Shown: positions 17,572 through 27,054 of the stretch, piece by piece | How the letters are laid out: each line of letters opens with the position of its first letter | Position numbering within the stretch: the stretch's first letter is position 1 | NCBI RefSeq assembly: GCF_051172195.1 | Contig: NZ_JBPJAQ010000001.1 | Coordinates: 5,766,001 to 5,830,000, forward strand | Reading direction: 5' to 3' | Origin: Paludibaculum fermentans_A | Lineage (GTDB): Bacteria > Acidobacteriota > Terriglobia > Bryobacterales > Bryobacteraceae | DNA: 64,000 bases | Position numbers and translations under genes: made by a program | Notes under the pieces: generated by a model | What the model was told of the DNA's origin: nothing | Databases searched by the model: none | Seen by the model: only the letters and a program-made list of their open reading frames with translations

Positions 17572-17991
17572 ATGAAAAGCTACCGCAAGGAACTTTGGTT
17601 CGAAGTGCCCGCGCGCCGCGGGTTTCTGAATATCACGCCGGAGATTGAGCTGTGCCTGGGCGAGAGCGGGATTCGTGAAGGCTTGTGCCTGGTGAATGCG
17701 ATGCACATTACGGCCAGCGTGTTCATTAACGACGACGAGAGCGGCCTGCATCACGACTATGAGGTGTGGCTGGAGAAGCTGGCTCCGCATGAGCCTGTGC
17801 GCGGGTATCACCACAACCGGACCGGCGAAGACAATGCGGACGCGCACATGAAGCGTCAGGTGATGGGGCGTGAGGTGGTGGTGGCGATCACCGAGGGCCG
17901 GCTCGATTTCGGGCCGTGGGAACAGATCTTCTATGGCGAGTTTGATGGGCGGCGGCGGAAGCGGGTCCTGGTGAAGATTATTGGGGAATGA
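17572..17991 (+). CDS. yjbQ: YjbQ family protein (UPF0047)
   Basis: A 139-residue cytoplasmic protein matching the YjbQ/UPF0047 family over its whole length. Diagnostic stretches are NAMHITASVFINDDESGLHHD, with its histidines and acidic residues, and the C-terminal GRLDFGPWEQIFYGEFDGR. Family members have been reported to show weak thiamine-phosphate synthase activity in E. coli, but the real function is unsettled. The gene is close behind the nuclease gene and may be co-transcribed with it. Confidence 0.88.
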   Translation: MKSYRKELWFEVPARRGFLNITPEIELCLGESGIREGLCLVNAMHITASVFINDDESGLHHDYEVWLEKLAPHEPVRGYHHNRTGEDNADAHMKRQVMGREVVVAITEGRLDFGPWEQIFYGEFDGRRRKRVLVKIIGE

Positions 17992-18093
17992 CGGCTGGCG
18001 GGCGTGGGTGATTTCCGCGAATAAACTGTGCATGAAAGTATGAGCAGTCCGCGGTGTGCGGTGTTACACTGGAGCCGCCACGAGGGCATTTCC

Positions 18094-18885
18094 ATGGCAC
18101 AATCCCCTGTTCTTGTCGACTTGGATGCGGCCAACTTCGAGGAGCTGCCGTGTTGCGGTGTTGTGAATGAGGCTCACAGCGGGCGCTGCGATAAGAACAA
18201 GTGGTTGAAGACTTATCTCAAAAAGGGGCTGCGGGCCAAAGTCCTTTTAGGTTCGGATGGGCGGCAGTGCGGCTACATCGAATACCTGCCGGGCGAGTAT
18301 GCGTGGCGCGGCGTGGAGGCTCGGGGGTACCTGTTCATCCACTGCCTCTGGACGCATTACAAGCGGAACCAGAACAAGGGCTACGGCGGCCAGATGATCC
18401 GGGCGTGTGTGGAAGATGCCGCGGCGGCGGGCATGGATGGGGTGGCGGTGGTGGCTCGGGAGAAGCCGTGGCTGGCGTCGTCGGCCATCTATCTCAAGCA
18501 TGGGTTTGCGGTTGTGGATTCGGCTCCACCAGACTATGAGTTGTTGGTGAAGAAGCTGAACCCGGAGGCGGCGAATCCGCGTTTCAAGACGGGTTGGGCC
18601 GACAGGCTGAAGAAATACAGTACGGGGCTGACAATTATCCGGTCGAACCAGTGTTCGCACATTGCGAAGTTCGCGGATGAGATTGCGCAGAGTGCGGAGC
18701 AGGACTACGGGCTGAAGCCGACGATTGTCCAGATCAAGACGCACAAGGAAGCGCAGAATGCTCCGACGCCCTACGCGGTGTTTGCGGTGATCCGCGATGG
18801 CGTGATCCTGGCGGACCACCAGATTAGCTGTACACGGTTCCACAACATCATGCAGGGACGCGGCGCGCGGCCCGATTCAGTTTGA
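18094..18885 (+). CDS. GNAT N-acetyltransferase with YoaP-like C-terminal domain
   Basis: A 263-residue protein. I use the ATG at 18094, which has GAGG upstream and begins AQSPVLVDLDAANFEELPCC; an open frame continues upstream to 18028 but is not conserved in character. Residues about 60-150 form an acetyl-CoA-binding GNAT core (RNQNKGYGGQMIRACVEDAA). The C-terminal half (KYSTGLTIIRSNQCSHIAKF onward) is thioredoxin-like and resembles the YoaP-type extension. The substrate is unknown. CGVVN and the paired cysteines near residue 18 recur in this family. Confidence 0.75.
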   Translation: MAQSPVLVDLDAANFEELPCCGVVNEAHSGRCDKNKWLKTYLKKGLRAKVLLGSDGRQCGYIEYLPGEYAWRGVEARGYLFIHCLWTHYKRNQNKGYGGQMIRACVEDAAAAGMDGVAVVAREKPWLASSAIYLKHGFAVVDSAPPDYELLVKKLNPEAANPRFKTGWADRLKKYSTGLTIIRSNQCSHIAKFADEIAQSAEQDYGLKPTIVQIKTHKEAQNAPTPYAVFAVIRDGVILADHQISCTRFHNIMQGRGARPDSV

Positions 18886-18914
18886 AGCTACTCCGGCGGC
18901 CAGCCGGATCACAC

Positions 18915-18943
18915 TTGACTCTTCTATTTTCCCTGGGTAGTAT
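18915..18943 (+). promoter_or_regulatory. Candidate promoter of the DUF2239/GIY-YIG pair
   Basis: TTGACT at 18915-18920, 17-base spacer, TAGTAT at 18938-18943. The region is clearly more AT-rich than its surroundings, and the first gene starts about 40 bases downstream. Confidence 0.5.
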
Positions 18944-18983
18944 TGTTTTATCCGGGTGAAATTGTGAATGAAGAGGCGTGTGC

Positions 18984-19604
18984 ATGACCGTTGCTGGCTC
19001 AAAGACATATACCGCATTTGCTGGTTCGCGGCGGATTGCGAGTGGGGTGCTGGCTGAGGCAGCCGTGCAGGCGAAGGCGGTGCTGGACGCGGACGAGTGG
19101 GCACAAGTCCTGATTTTTGATGACGTCACCAGCGAAGTAGTGGATCTGGATTTTCGTGGGACTGCTTCGGATGTGCTGGCTCGGCTGGCGGAGAAGACCT
19201 CAGGTTCCACGGAGACGGTTCCGGAAGACGCGGCTAGGAAGCCGGGCCGCCCTAAATTGGGCGTGGTGGCGCGGGAGGTGACGTTGCTGCCGCGGCACTG
19301 GTCGTGGCTGGCGGGTCAGCCGGGTGGGGCCTCGGTTGCGTTGCGGAAGCTGGTGGAGCAAGCCAGCCGCGCCAATGCGGGACGGGATCAGCGGCGACAG
19401 GCCAAGGATTCGGCATACCGGTTCCTGTCGGCGATTGCCGGAAATCTGCCTGGCTTTGAAGAGGCAGCGCGGGCGTTGTTCGCGGACCAGCCGGAGCAGT
19501 TGTCAAACCAGATGGAATTGTGGCCTGGGGATATCCGGGCGCATGCGATGAAATTGCTTTCCGGTGCGTTTGAACGAGCCGGCGACGGGGCTTGCGGCGA
19601 GTAG
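18984..19604 (+). CDS. DUF2239 family protein
   Basis: A 206-residue protein. The ATG at 18984 is preferred because GAGG lies nine bases upstream; a GTG at 18978 is in frame. Two parts are seen: an N-terminal region (SKTYTAFAGSRRIASG to FDDVTSEVVDLDFRG), then, after a linker, the strongly family-typical GRPKLGVVAREVTLLPRHWS with QPGGASVALRKLVEQASRA. The latter suggests a helical nucleic-acid-binding module, an inference from its basic helices only. No function is established. It is followed 37 bases later by a GIY-YIG gene, a pairing that in my recollection recurs in other bacteria. Confidence 0.8.
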   Translation: MTVAGSKTYTAFAGSRRIASGVLAEAAVQAKAVLDADEWAQVLIFDDVTSEVVDLDFRGTASDVLARLAEKTSGSTETVPEDAARKPGRPKLGVVAREVTLLPRHWSWLAGQPGGASVALRKLVEQASRANAGRDQRRQAKDSAYRFLSAIAGNLPGFEEAARALFADQPEQLSNQMELWPGDIRAHAMKLLSGAFERAGDGACGE

Positions 19605-19641
19605 CCCCCTCTGTTCGAACCTTCCTTCCAAGGAGCAGGCC

Positions 19642-19986
19642 ATGCTATCGAGTGCGGAACGCAAAGAGATCAACCGGAAGTACAAAGAGCTGAAGCCGAA
19701 TATGGGCATCTTCGCCGTGCGGTGTGCGGCGAGCGGCCTTGTGTGGGTGGGTGCGACGCGGAATCTGGATGCGACGCGCAATCAGAACTGGTTTGCGCTG
19801 AATCACGGGTCGCATCGGGACAAGGGGCTGCAGGCGGAGTGGAATGCGCGCGGGGGTGAGGCGTTCACCTACGAAGTGCTGGAGAAGCTGGATGAGGAGC
19901 TGCTGCCGATGGCGGTGGCGGATGTCCTGAAAGAGAAGCGGCGCCTGTGGGTGGAGGAGTTGGGGGCTCGGGTGGTGCTGAGTTAG
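19642..19986 (+). CDS. GIY-YIG nuclease superfamily protein
   Basis: A 114-residue protein whose ATG at 19642 follows a strong AAGGAG site. The fold signature appears as MGIFAVRCAASGLVWVGATR: GIF replaces GIY and WVG replaces YIG, with the conserved arginine after it. The C-terminal part has GEAFTYEVLEKLDEE, matching the family helix with its catalytic glutamate. Some members with such substitutions are active and others may be binding proteins only. It shares a transcript with the DUF2239 gene and is followed by a hairpin. Confidence 0.78.
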   Translation: MLSSAERKEINRKYKELKPNMGIFAVRCAASGLVWVGATRNLDATRNQNWFALNHGSHRDKGLQAEWNARGGEAFTYEVLEKLDEELLPMAVADVLKEKRRLWVEELGARVVLS

Positions 19987-19996
19987 GGGTGGGAGC

Positions 19997-20023
19997 ACGC
20001 GGAGCAGTTGGGCCGCTCCGCGT
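19997..20023. terminator. Hairpin between convergent genes
   Basis: ACGCGGAGC (19997-20005) pairs perfectly with GCTCCGCGT (20015-20023) around a nine-base loop. No T-run follows. It lies between the GIY-YIG gene and the convergent serine hydrolase. Confidence 0.5.
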
Positions 20024-20062
20024 ACTGCGCTCGCCCAGGTTTTTGGCCGCGGGCCGGGCGGT

Positions 20063-21418
20063 CTACTGCCGCTTGGCCGGCATGCGGCGGCCGTTCTGGA
20101 CGAGGGTGAGGCCGGTGGCTTTGCCATCCGCGTCGACGTCGAAGACGATTTCCGCGTCGATCACCTTCGGGTAAAACGTGTTGGCGGACTTGGCGAAGAT
20201 CGGGATCTTGCCCTGGCCGGTGGCCTGGGTGATCAACTGGTCGCCTTCCACGGTGACGGCCAGGATGAAGGTGGGCGCAATCGCGTAGTTGCCCACGAAC
20301 TTTTCCAGCGCTTCTTTCGAGAGTTTGATCTCGGCCGGTTTTTCCGGCACCGGCAGGTTCTGGCCCAGCATGAGTTTCACCAGTTCCTGGGCGAGTTTGT
20401 CGGGTTGGCCGGGCACCACGTTGCTGAGCGCTACGACGACCAGGTGCTGGCTGGGGACACGGACGATGCGGGTGGAGAAGCCGTTGATACCGCCGCCGTG
20501 GTTGATCTGCTCGACTCCGTCCTCCGTTTTCACGGTCCAGCCATAGGCGTAGTTGTTCAGGACCGGGGTGAAGTAGCGCTTATAGGCTTCGGCTGAGAGG
20601 ATCTTGTGAGCATTCAGGGCTTCGTCCCATTTCATGAGGTCGAGTGTCGTGGAGTAGAGCGAGCCGGCGGCGTGCGGGATGGACATGTCGAGGAACTTGG
20701 CGTTTTGCAGTTTGGAGCCCGCCCGCTCATAACCGGAAGCACGCCTCGGGAGGACGGTCAGCGTGTCGTCGTAGCCGGTGTCGCCCATGCCGAGGGGGGT
20801 GAGGATGTTCTTGCGGAGGTAGTCCTCATAGGTGCCGCCTGAGACCTTTTCGATGATGTAGCCGAGCAGGACGTAGCCGGAGTTGGAGTAAGAGAATTTG
20901 GAACCGGGCGGGAAGTCGAGCGGCTCGTTCAGGAAGCGCTTCAGCGATTCAGCGGGCGGCGAGGCGACGCTCATGGTTTTGGCGTAGCTGGCGAAGGCTG
21001 TGAAGTTGGGGATGCCCGAGGTGTGCGTCAGCAAGTGGTGGAGCGTGATGGGTTTCCAGGCTTCGGGGCAGGGGGCCACGTAGTTGCAGACGGGGTCGTC
21101 GACCTTCAATTGGCCCTGGTCGCTGAGCAGCAGGACCGCCATCGCGGTGAACTGTTTGGTGATGGAGCCGAGGCGGAACTTCGTGTCGGGGGTGACTGGC
21201 ACGTTCCATTCGAAATTGGCCAGGCCGTAGCCTTTGCTGAGGACGATTTTGCCGTCCTTGGCGACGAGAACCGCGCCGTTAAAGCGGTCCTGGCTGGTGT
21301 AGCCGCGGACCTGTTCTTCGAGGCGCTGGGGTGTGGCGGGGGCGGAGGCTGGGGCGGTGGTCTGGGCCGCGGCGAGTGCGGCGGAGGCTAGTAGAAGGAA
21401 GGATCGACGGTACCACAT
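20063..21418 (-). CDS. Exported serine hydrolase, class C beta-lactamase/AmpH-like family
   Basis: A 451-residue penicillin-binding-fold protein. The ATG at 21418 opens a signal peptide (MWYRRSFLLLASAALAAAQ); an in-frame ATG at 21436 would add six residues and lacks a better ribosome site. The SxxK nucleophile motif is GSITKQ (S85, K88), the second motif is YSNSGY (177-182), and the third is HGGG in QINHGGGINGF. The C-terminal about 100 residues form a lipocalin-like add-on common in this family. Members hydrolyse peptides or esters or edit peptidoglycan; true beta-lactamase activity cannot be assumed. It is divergent from ftsY with a gap of 54 bases. Confidence 0.85.
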   Translation of the reverse strand: MWYRRSFLLLASAALAAAQTTAPASAPATPQRLEEQVRGYTSQDRFNGAVLVAKDGKIVLSKGYGLANFEWNVPVTPDTKFRLGSITKQFTAMAVLLLSDQGQLKVDDPVCNYVAPCPEAWKPITLHHLLTHTSGIPNFTAFASYAKTMSVASPPAESLKRFLNEPLDFPPGSKFSYSNSGYVLLGYIIEKVSGGTYEDYLRKNILTPLGMGDTGYDDTLTVLPRRASGYERAGSKLQNAKFLDMSIPHAAGSLYSTTLDLMKWDEALNAHKILSAEAYKRYFTPVLNNYAYGWTVKTEDGVEQINHGGGINGFSTRIVRVPSQHLVVVALSNVVPGQPDKLAQELVKLMLGQNLPVPEKPAEIKLSKEALEKFVGNYAIAPTFILAVTVEGDQLITQATGQGKIPIFAKSANTFYPKVIDAEIVFDVDADGKATGLTLVQNGRRMPAKRQ

Positions 21419-21472
21419 AGGGATAGCTTGTCCCATTGTCGCTACAATCAATAGAGCCCCAAGTAAATTCAC

Positions 21473-22390
21473 ATGCTTAGTCTCCTCGACCGTTTGAAAC
21501 AAGGTATACAGAAGACCCGCACCGGCCTGGTCAGCAAGGTGGAAGACGTTCTTCTCGGCAAGAAAGAGATCGATGCCGATCTGCTGGAAGAGCTCGAATA
21601 CACACTGATTTCGGCGGATATCGGGGTGCGGACCGCGAACGAAATTCTGGAAGGGATCCGGCAGCGGGTGGACCGCCACCTGGTGAACGATCCTTCAGAA
21701 CTGCGGCAGTTGATCAGTGAACACCTGCTGGGCGTGCTGGAGGCGAGTGACCGGCCGTTGAATTTCGCGGCTGAGGCTCCAACGGTGGTGCTGATGGTGG
21801 GGGTGAACGGGTCTGGCAAGACGACGACGACGGGCAAGCTGGCGGCGCGGTTTTCGGGCGAAGGCAAAACCGTACTGATGTGTGCGGCCGATACATTCCG
21901 GGCGGCGGCGATTGAGCAGTTGGAAGTCTGGGGCCAGCGGACGAAGAGCGAGATCATCCGGCAGTCGCAGGGGGCCGATCCGAGTGCGGTGGTGTTTGAC
22001 GCGCTGCAGGCGGCGAAGGCGCGCAAGAGTGACATCCTGCTGGTGGACACGGCGGGGCGGCTGCACACGAAGGCGAACCTCATGACCGAGTTGGAAAAGA
22101 TGCGGCGTACGTCGGGGCGGGTGATTCCGGGTGCTCCGCACGAGGTTTGGCTGGTGTTGGACGCGACGACGGGCCAGAACGGCCTGGAGCAGGCGCGGAA
22201 GTTCACTGAGTCGGCTGGTGTGACCGGGCTCATCCTGACGAAGCTGGACGGTACCGCCAAGGGCGGCATCGTGGTGGCGATTACGCGTGAGCTGAATCTG
22301 CCCATCCGCTTCATCGGCGTAGGCGAGCAGGCTGAGGATCTGCTGCCGTTCGAGCCGGAAAAGTTCATCTCCTCGTTGTTTGAGGCCTAA
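21473..22390 (+). CDS. ftsY: Signal recognition particle receptor FtsY
   Basis: GTPase that docks the SRP-ribosome complex at the inner membrane. The protein has 305 residues and consists of only the N and G domains; the long acidic A domain of E. coli FtsY is absent, as in many other bacteria. The P-loop GVNGSGKT is at 110-117, DTAGRLHTKANLM is the G3/insertion region, and TKLDGTAKGG is G4. The N-terminal helix (LLDRLKQGIQKTRTGLVSKV) probably acts as the membrane-targeting element. The ribD gene begins two bases after its stop, so ftsY, ribD and ribE form one operon. Confidence 0.95.
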   Translation: MLSLLDRLKQGIQKTRTGLVSKVEDVLLGKKEIDADLLEELEYTLISADIGVRTANEILEGIRQRVDRHLVNDPSELRQLISEHLLGVLEASDRPLNFAAEAPTVVLMVGVNGSGKTTTTGKLAARFSGEGKTVLMCAADTFRAAAIEQLEVWGQRTKSEIIRQSQGADPSAVVFDALQAAKARKSDILLVDTAGRLHTKANLMTELEKMRRTSGRVIPGAPHEVWLVLDATTGQNGLEQARKFTESAGVTGLILTKLDGTAKGGIVVAITRELNLPIRFIGVGEQAEDLLPFEPEKFISSLFEA

Positions 22391-22392
22391 GC

Positions 22393-23487
22393 ATGGACTA
22401 CTTACGAATTGCACTTGATTTGGCCAAACAGGGCCAAGGCCGGGTAGCCCCGAATCCTTCGGTGGGGGCTGTACTGGTGCGGGACGGCGCTGTCGTGGGA
22501 CAGGGCTTTCATACGTGGGCGGGCGTGAAGCACGCAGAAGTGTTGGCGCTGGAGGCGGCGGGCGACCAGGCTCGCGGGGCTACGCTCTACCTTAACCTGG
22601 AGCCGTGCTGTCACATGGGCCGGACGGGCCCGTGTGTGGAAGCGCTGATCTCGGCCGGTGTGAAGAAAGTCGTGGCGATTCAGGAAGACCCGAATCCGCA
22701 GGTGGCGGGGCAGGGTTTTGCGCGGCTGCGGGCGGCGGGTGTCGAGGTGGAGATTGAATCCTCGCTGGCTGATGAGGCCACGGATCTCAACCTCGCCTTT
22801 TTTCATTACATGAAGACGGGCCGGCCGCTGGTGACATTGAAGTCGGCGTTGACGCTGGACGGGAAGATCGCGGCTCCGGAGGACAACTCCGGCTGGATCA
22901 CATCGGAGCGGGCACGGGCGCATGTGCAGCAGATCCGGCATTTGCACGACGCGATCCTGACGGGCATCGACACAGTTCTCTCGGATGATTGCCTGTTGAC
23001 GGACCGCAGCGGGCTGGAGCGGTCGCGGCCTTTGCTGCGCATCGTGGTGGATTCGCAACTGCGAATTCCGCTCACGTCGAAGATGGTGAAGAGTTTCCAG
23101 CACGATTTGCTGGTGGTGTGCAGTTCGGTGGCGTCTCCGGCGCGGCGGCATGAGTTGGAGAAGCTGGGGATTGAAGTGCTGGCGGCGGACGGGCCCGGCG
23201 GGCGTACTGATCTGAAGAAGATCGTACAGGTGCTGGGGACGCGCAAGTATCTGTCGCTGATGATTGAGGCGGGTAGCAAGGTGAACTGGTCGGCACTGGA
23301 GTACGGTGTGGCGGACCGGATCTTCTTCTACTACGCTCCGAAGATTCTGGGTGGCTTGCAGTCGCTGCCGGTGGCGGGCGGAATTGGCAAGCGGCGGCGG
23401 GCCGATGCGATCAAATTCACGGGCACGAAGCTGCATGTGATTCCTCCCGACGAGTTTGTGGTGGAAGCCTGGCTGCAGAAGAGCTGA
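22393..23487 (+). CDS. ribD: Bifunctional riboflavin biosynthesis protein RibD (deaminase/reductase)
   Basis: Carries out the second and third steps after GTP cyclohydrolase in riboflavin synthesis: deamination of the pyrimidine ring and reduction of the ribosyl side chain. The protein has 364 residues. The N-terminal cytidine-deaminase-like zinc site is intact (H47-A-E49, then PCC-x5-GPC with C72 and C81). The reductase domain begins around residue 145 (LVTLKSALTLDGKIA). A GAGG ribosome site lies inside the end of ftsY. No FMN riboswitch precedes it because the gap to ftsY is only two bases. Confidence 0.95.
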   Translation: MDYLRIALDLAKQGQGRVAPNPSVGAVLVRDGAVVGQGFHTWAGVKHAEVLALEAAGDQARGATLYLNLEPCCHMGRTGPCVEALISAGVKKVVAIQEDPNPQVAGQGFARLRAAGVEVEIESSLADEATDLNLAFFHYMKTGRPLVTLKSALTLDGKIAAPEDNSGWITSERARAHVQQIRHLHDAILTGIDTVLSDDCLLTDRSGLERSRPLLRIVVDSQLRIPLTSKMVKSFQHDLLVVCSSVASPARRHELEKLGIEVLAADGPGGRTDLKKIVQVLGTRKYLSLMIEAGSKVNWSALEYGVADRIFFYYAPKILGGLQSLPVAGGIGKRRRADAIKFTGTKLHVIPPDEFVVEAWLQKS

Positions 23488-23490
23488 CGC

Positions 23491-24135
23491 ATGTTTACGG
23501 GGATCATCGAAGAATTGGGGATTGTCGAGGCGATCGAGCCGCGGTCGACGGGCAGCCGGCTGCGGGTGCGGGCGCCGCTGGTGTGCTCGGATGCAAAAGA
23601 GGGCGACAGCATTTGTGTGAGCGGCGTGTGTCTCACGGCTGTCGATTTGAAGCCGGGGAGTTTTGGCGCGGATGTTTCTCCGGAGACGCTGACCCGGACG
23701 AGTTTGAAGCTGGCGAAAGTGGGCGCGGCCGTGAATCTGGAGCGGGCGCTGCTGCCGACGACGCGGTTGGGCGGTCACATCGTGCAGGGCCATGTGGACG
23801 GAGTCGGCGAGATTGTCTCCATCGAGTTGCTGGGCGATGACAACTGGCTGCTGCGGGTGCGGGCGCCTCGGGAGCTGGACCGCTATCTGGCGTTCAAGGG
23901 GTCCGTGGCGATTGACGGGATCAGCCTGACGATTGCGGCGATTGAGAACTGTGAAGTATCCGTGGCGGTGATTCCGCACACGTATTCGCATACGACGCTG
24001 AAGCAGAGGAAGCCGGGGGATCCGGTGAATCTGGAGACGGATGTGCTGGCGAAGTATGTGGAGAAGATGCTGGGGGGGCTGGATGTGAAGGGCTCGTCGA
24101 TTACTCTCGAGGGGTTGCTGGAGCAGGGGTACTGA
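23491..24135 (+). CDS. ribE: Riboflavin synthase, alpha subunit
   Basis: Converts two molecules of 6,7-dimethyl-8-ribityllumazine into riboflavin. The protein has 214 residues, normal length, with two tandem lumazine-binding barrels. The first begins with the hallmark MFTGIIEELGIVEAIE and contains GDSICVSGVCLTAV; the second contains GHIVQGHVDGVGEI and KGSVAIDGISLTIA. It starts three bases after the ribD stop. Other riboflavin genes (ribBA, ribH) are not in the window. Confidence 0.95.
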   Translation: MFTGIIEELGIVEAIEPRSTGSRLRVRAPLVCSDAKEGDSICVSGVCLTAVDLKPGSFGADVSPETLTRTSLKLAKVGAAVNLERALLPTTRLGGHIVQGHVDGVGEIVSIELLGDDNWLLRVRAPRELDRYLAFKGSVAIDGISLTIAAIENCEVSVAVIPHTYSHTTLKQRKPGDPVNLETDVLAKYVEKMLGGLDVKGSSITLEGLLEQGY

Positions 24136-24146
24136 GCGAGGAAGAA

Positions 24147-24239
24147 GCTATCAGCTGTCAGCCATCAGGTGTCAGCTTGGGCGTGCCCGCGGTCCGGCGC
24201 TGTTGTCTTTGTTGAGCTGTCAGCTGATTGCTGACAGCT
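24147..24239. repeat. AGCTGTCAGC palindromic repeat cluster
   Basis: A perfect 10-bp hairpin (AGCTGTCAGC at 24215-24224, GCTGACAGCT at 24230-24239, loop TGATT) lies beside a related segment at 24147-24178 (AGCTATCAGCTGTCAGCC and GTGTCAGCTT). It falls between the convergent ribE and permease genes and may be both a repeat element and a terminator. Confidence 0.6.
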
Positions 24240-24285
24240 GAAAGCTAGATCGCCGCTACATCGTGAATCGCCGCAACAAGCTCCC

Positions 24286-25536
<1,251 letters not shown>

Positions 25537-25538
25537 GG

Positions 25539-26786
25539 TTAGTCGGCCCTCAGCGCTTCGACAGGATCAAGACGGGCCGCTCGGGAGGCAGGGTACCAGC
25601 CGGAGAGAATCCCCACGGCGCTGGAGACGAAGAGGGATAGGAAGACGTAGGGCAGAGTCACGGCCAGATGGACGCCGGCGATGATAGAGGCGATGCGGGC
25701 GACTCCGGCGCCGATGCCGAGCCCGATGAGGCCGCCGATGGCGGAGAGGAAGACGGCTTCCAGCAGGAACTGGAGCATGAGGTCGGTGCGGCGGGCGCCC
25801 AGGGATTTGCGGACGCCGATCTCGCGGGTTCGTTCGGTAACGGAGACGAGCATGATGTTCATGATCACGATGCCGCCGACGACCAGGGAAATGCACGTAA
25901 TGGGGACGACCACGGCTCCGATCAAGGCCATGATGCGGCCGATGAACTCGCGGATGGAGTCGGGAGTGAGGGTGTCGAAGTTATCGGGGCGGCCGGGGCG
26001 GGCTTTGAAGCGGGTGCGGAGGGCGACGCGGGAGAGGTCGAGGGCCTGTTCCAGGGTGAGTCCGGTTTCAGGGCGGGCGCGGGCGAAGAGCAGCATGGTC
26101 TTCTCGGGTCCGTAGAGGCGATTGAAGACGGTGGCCGGGATGAAGGCGACGTTGTCCTGGGACTGGCCTCCGGCGCTGCCGATTTTCTCCTGGACACCGA
26201 TGATGGTGAACTCGAAGCCGCTGATTTTAATGAGTTTACCGATAGGCGACCGGCCGGTGAAGAATTCTGTACGGATGTCCTCGCCGATGATGGCGACGGG
26301 TACTTTGTTGTGCTCCTCCTGCTCAGTGAAGAAGCGGCCGTCGGTGAGGTTCACCTCGCGGATCTCGGCCAGGTTGGCGGAGACGCCGATGATGGAGGTG
26401 CTCTCGAAGAGCCGGCCTTCGACGTGGATATCCTCGGCGCGCAGGCGGTAGGGGCTGTAGAGGACTTGGTCGCCCGTGGTCTGGCGGAGGTAGGCGTAGT
26501 CGTCGGGGCGGATCTGGTGGTTGTACTTGAGCTTTTCGATGCGTTCGCGGCGGGACAGGCGCCCGACCTGCAGCAGTTGACCGATCTGGTAACCGTCGCT
26601 GCCGAAGACCTTGGATGTGGTCTCTTCGGCGTAGTTGCCCAGCCCTTCGATGGCGGCGCCGACGATGACGACGCTGCTGACTCCGATGATGACCCCGAGG
26701 AGGGTGAGGAAGCTGCGCAGCTTGTGGGCTCGAAGCGAGGCCACGGCCAGGGATGCCGCCGTGGTGACGGTGTAGGTGAATCTCAT
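25539..26786 (-). CDS. MacB/FtsX-type ABC transporter permease (first of pair)
   Basis: A 415-residue protein with the same layout as its downstream partner: N-terminal helix (LRSFLTLLGVIIGVSSVVIV), large periplasmic domain, then the FtsX region with VVGGIVIMNIMLVSVTERTR and GARRTDL. Family membership is clear, while the two partners differ strongly in their periplasmic domains. The substrate is unknown; related acidobacterial permeases are often annotated as macrolide or antimicrobial exporters without proof. It is the first gene of a leftward two-gene operon. Confidence 0.9.
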   Translation of the reverse strand: MRFTYTVTTAASLAVASLRAHKLRSFLTLLGVIIGVSSVVIVGAAIEGLGNYAEETTSKVFGSDGYQIGQLLQVGRLSRRERIEKLKYNHQIRPDDYAYLRQTTGDQVLYSPYRLRAEDIHVEGRLFESTSIIGVSANLAEIREVNLTDGRFFTEQEEHNKVPVAIIGEDIRTEFFTGRSPIGKLIKISGFEFTIIGVQEKIGSAGGQSQDNVAFIPATVFNRLYGPEKTMLLFARARPETGLTLEQALDLSRVALRTRFKARPGRPDNFDTLTPDSIREFIGRIMALIGAVVVPITCISLVVGGIVIMNIMLVSVTERTREIGVRKSLGARRTDLMLQFLLEAVFLSAIGGLIGLGIGAGVARIASIIAGVHLAVTLPYVFLSLFVSSAVGILSGWYPASRAARLDPVEALRAD

Positions 26787-27054
26787 GGGTGCGAATGTTT
26801 CATGGGATATGATTCATCGGCAGAACGGGGGTTGCATAACAGAGTACAATGAAAAAGATCTGGTGGCGGTTCTGACCGACCATTAGTGAATAAAAGTAGA
26901 AGGCTGTGGAATTTTCCAACAGCCACTTAGCGTTCGAGCAACGGCAGCCTGGAGTGGAGGGGTTCACCCTAACTGGCCGTTGGTTGCAGCGAAGCCAAGC
27001 AGCACGTGACTCGTAGAAGTCGGGCTTGGATCGCATGTTTGGAGGAGGCTGGCC
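26787..27054. other. Intergenic region with hairpins, no gene seen
   Basis: A 268-base divergent region. It includes an inverted repeat GGCTGT-GGAA/TTCC-A-ACAGCC (26902-26924) and, nearer the downstream gene, GGAGGAGG as a ribosome site. Part is AT-rich (about 26815-26900) and probably holds promoters for both directions. I recognise no known riboswitch or RNA family. Confidence 0.5.

Noticed and set aside
22391..22400. FMN riboswitch before ribD
   Set aside because: Only two bases separate ftsY and ribD, and no RFN-type conserved blocks are seen upstream of ftsY.
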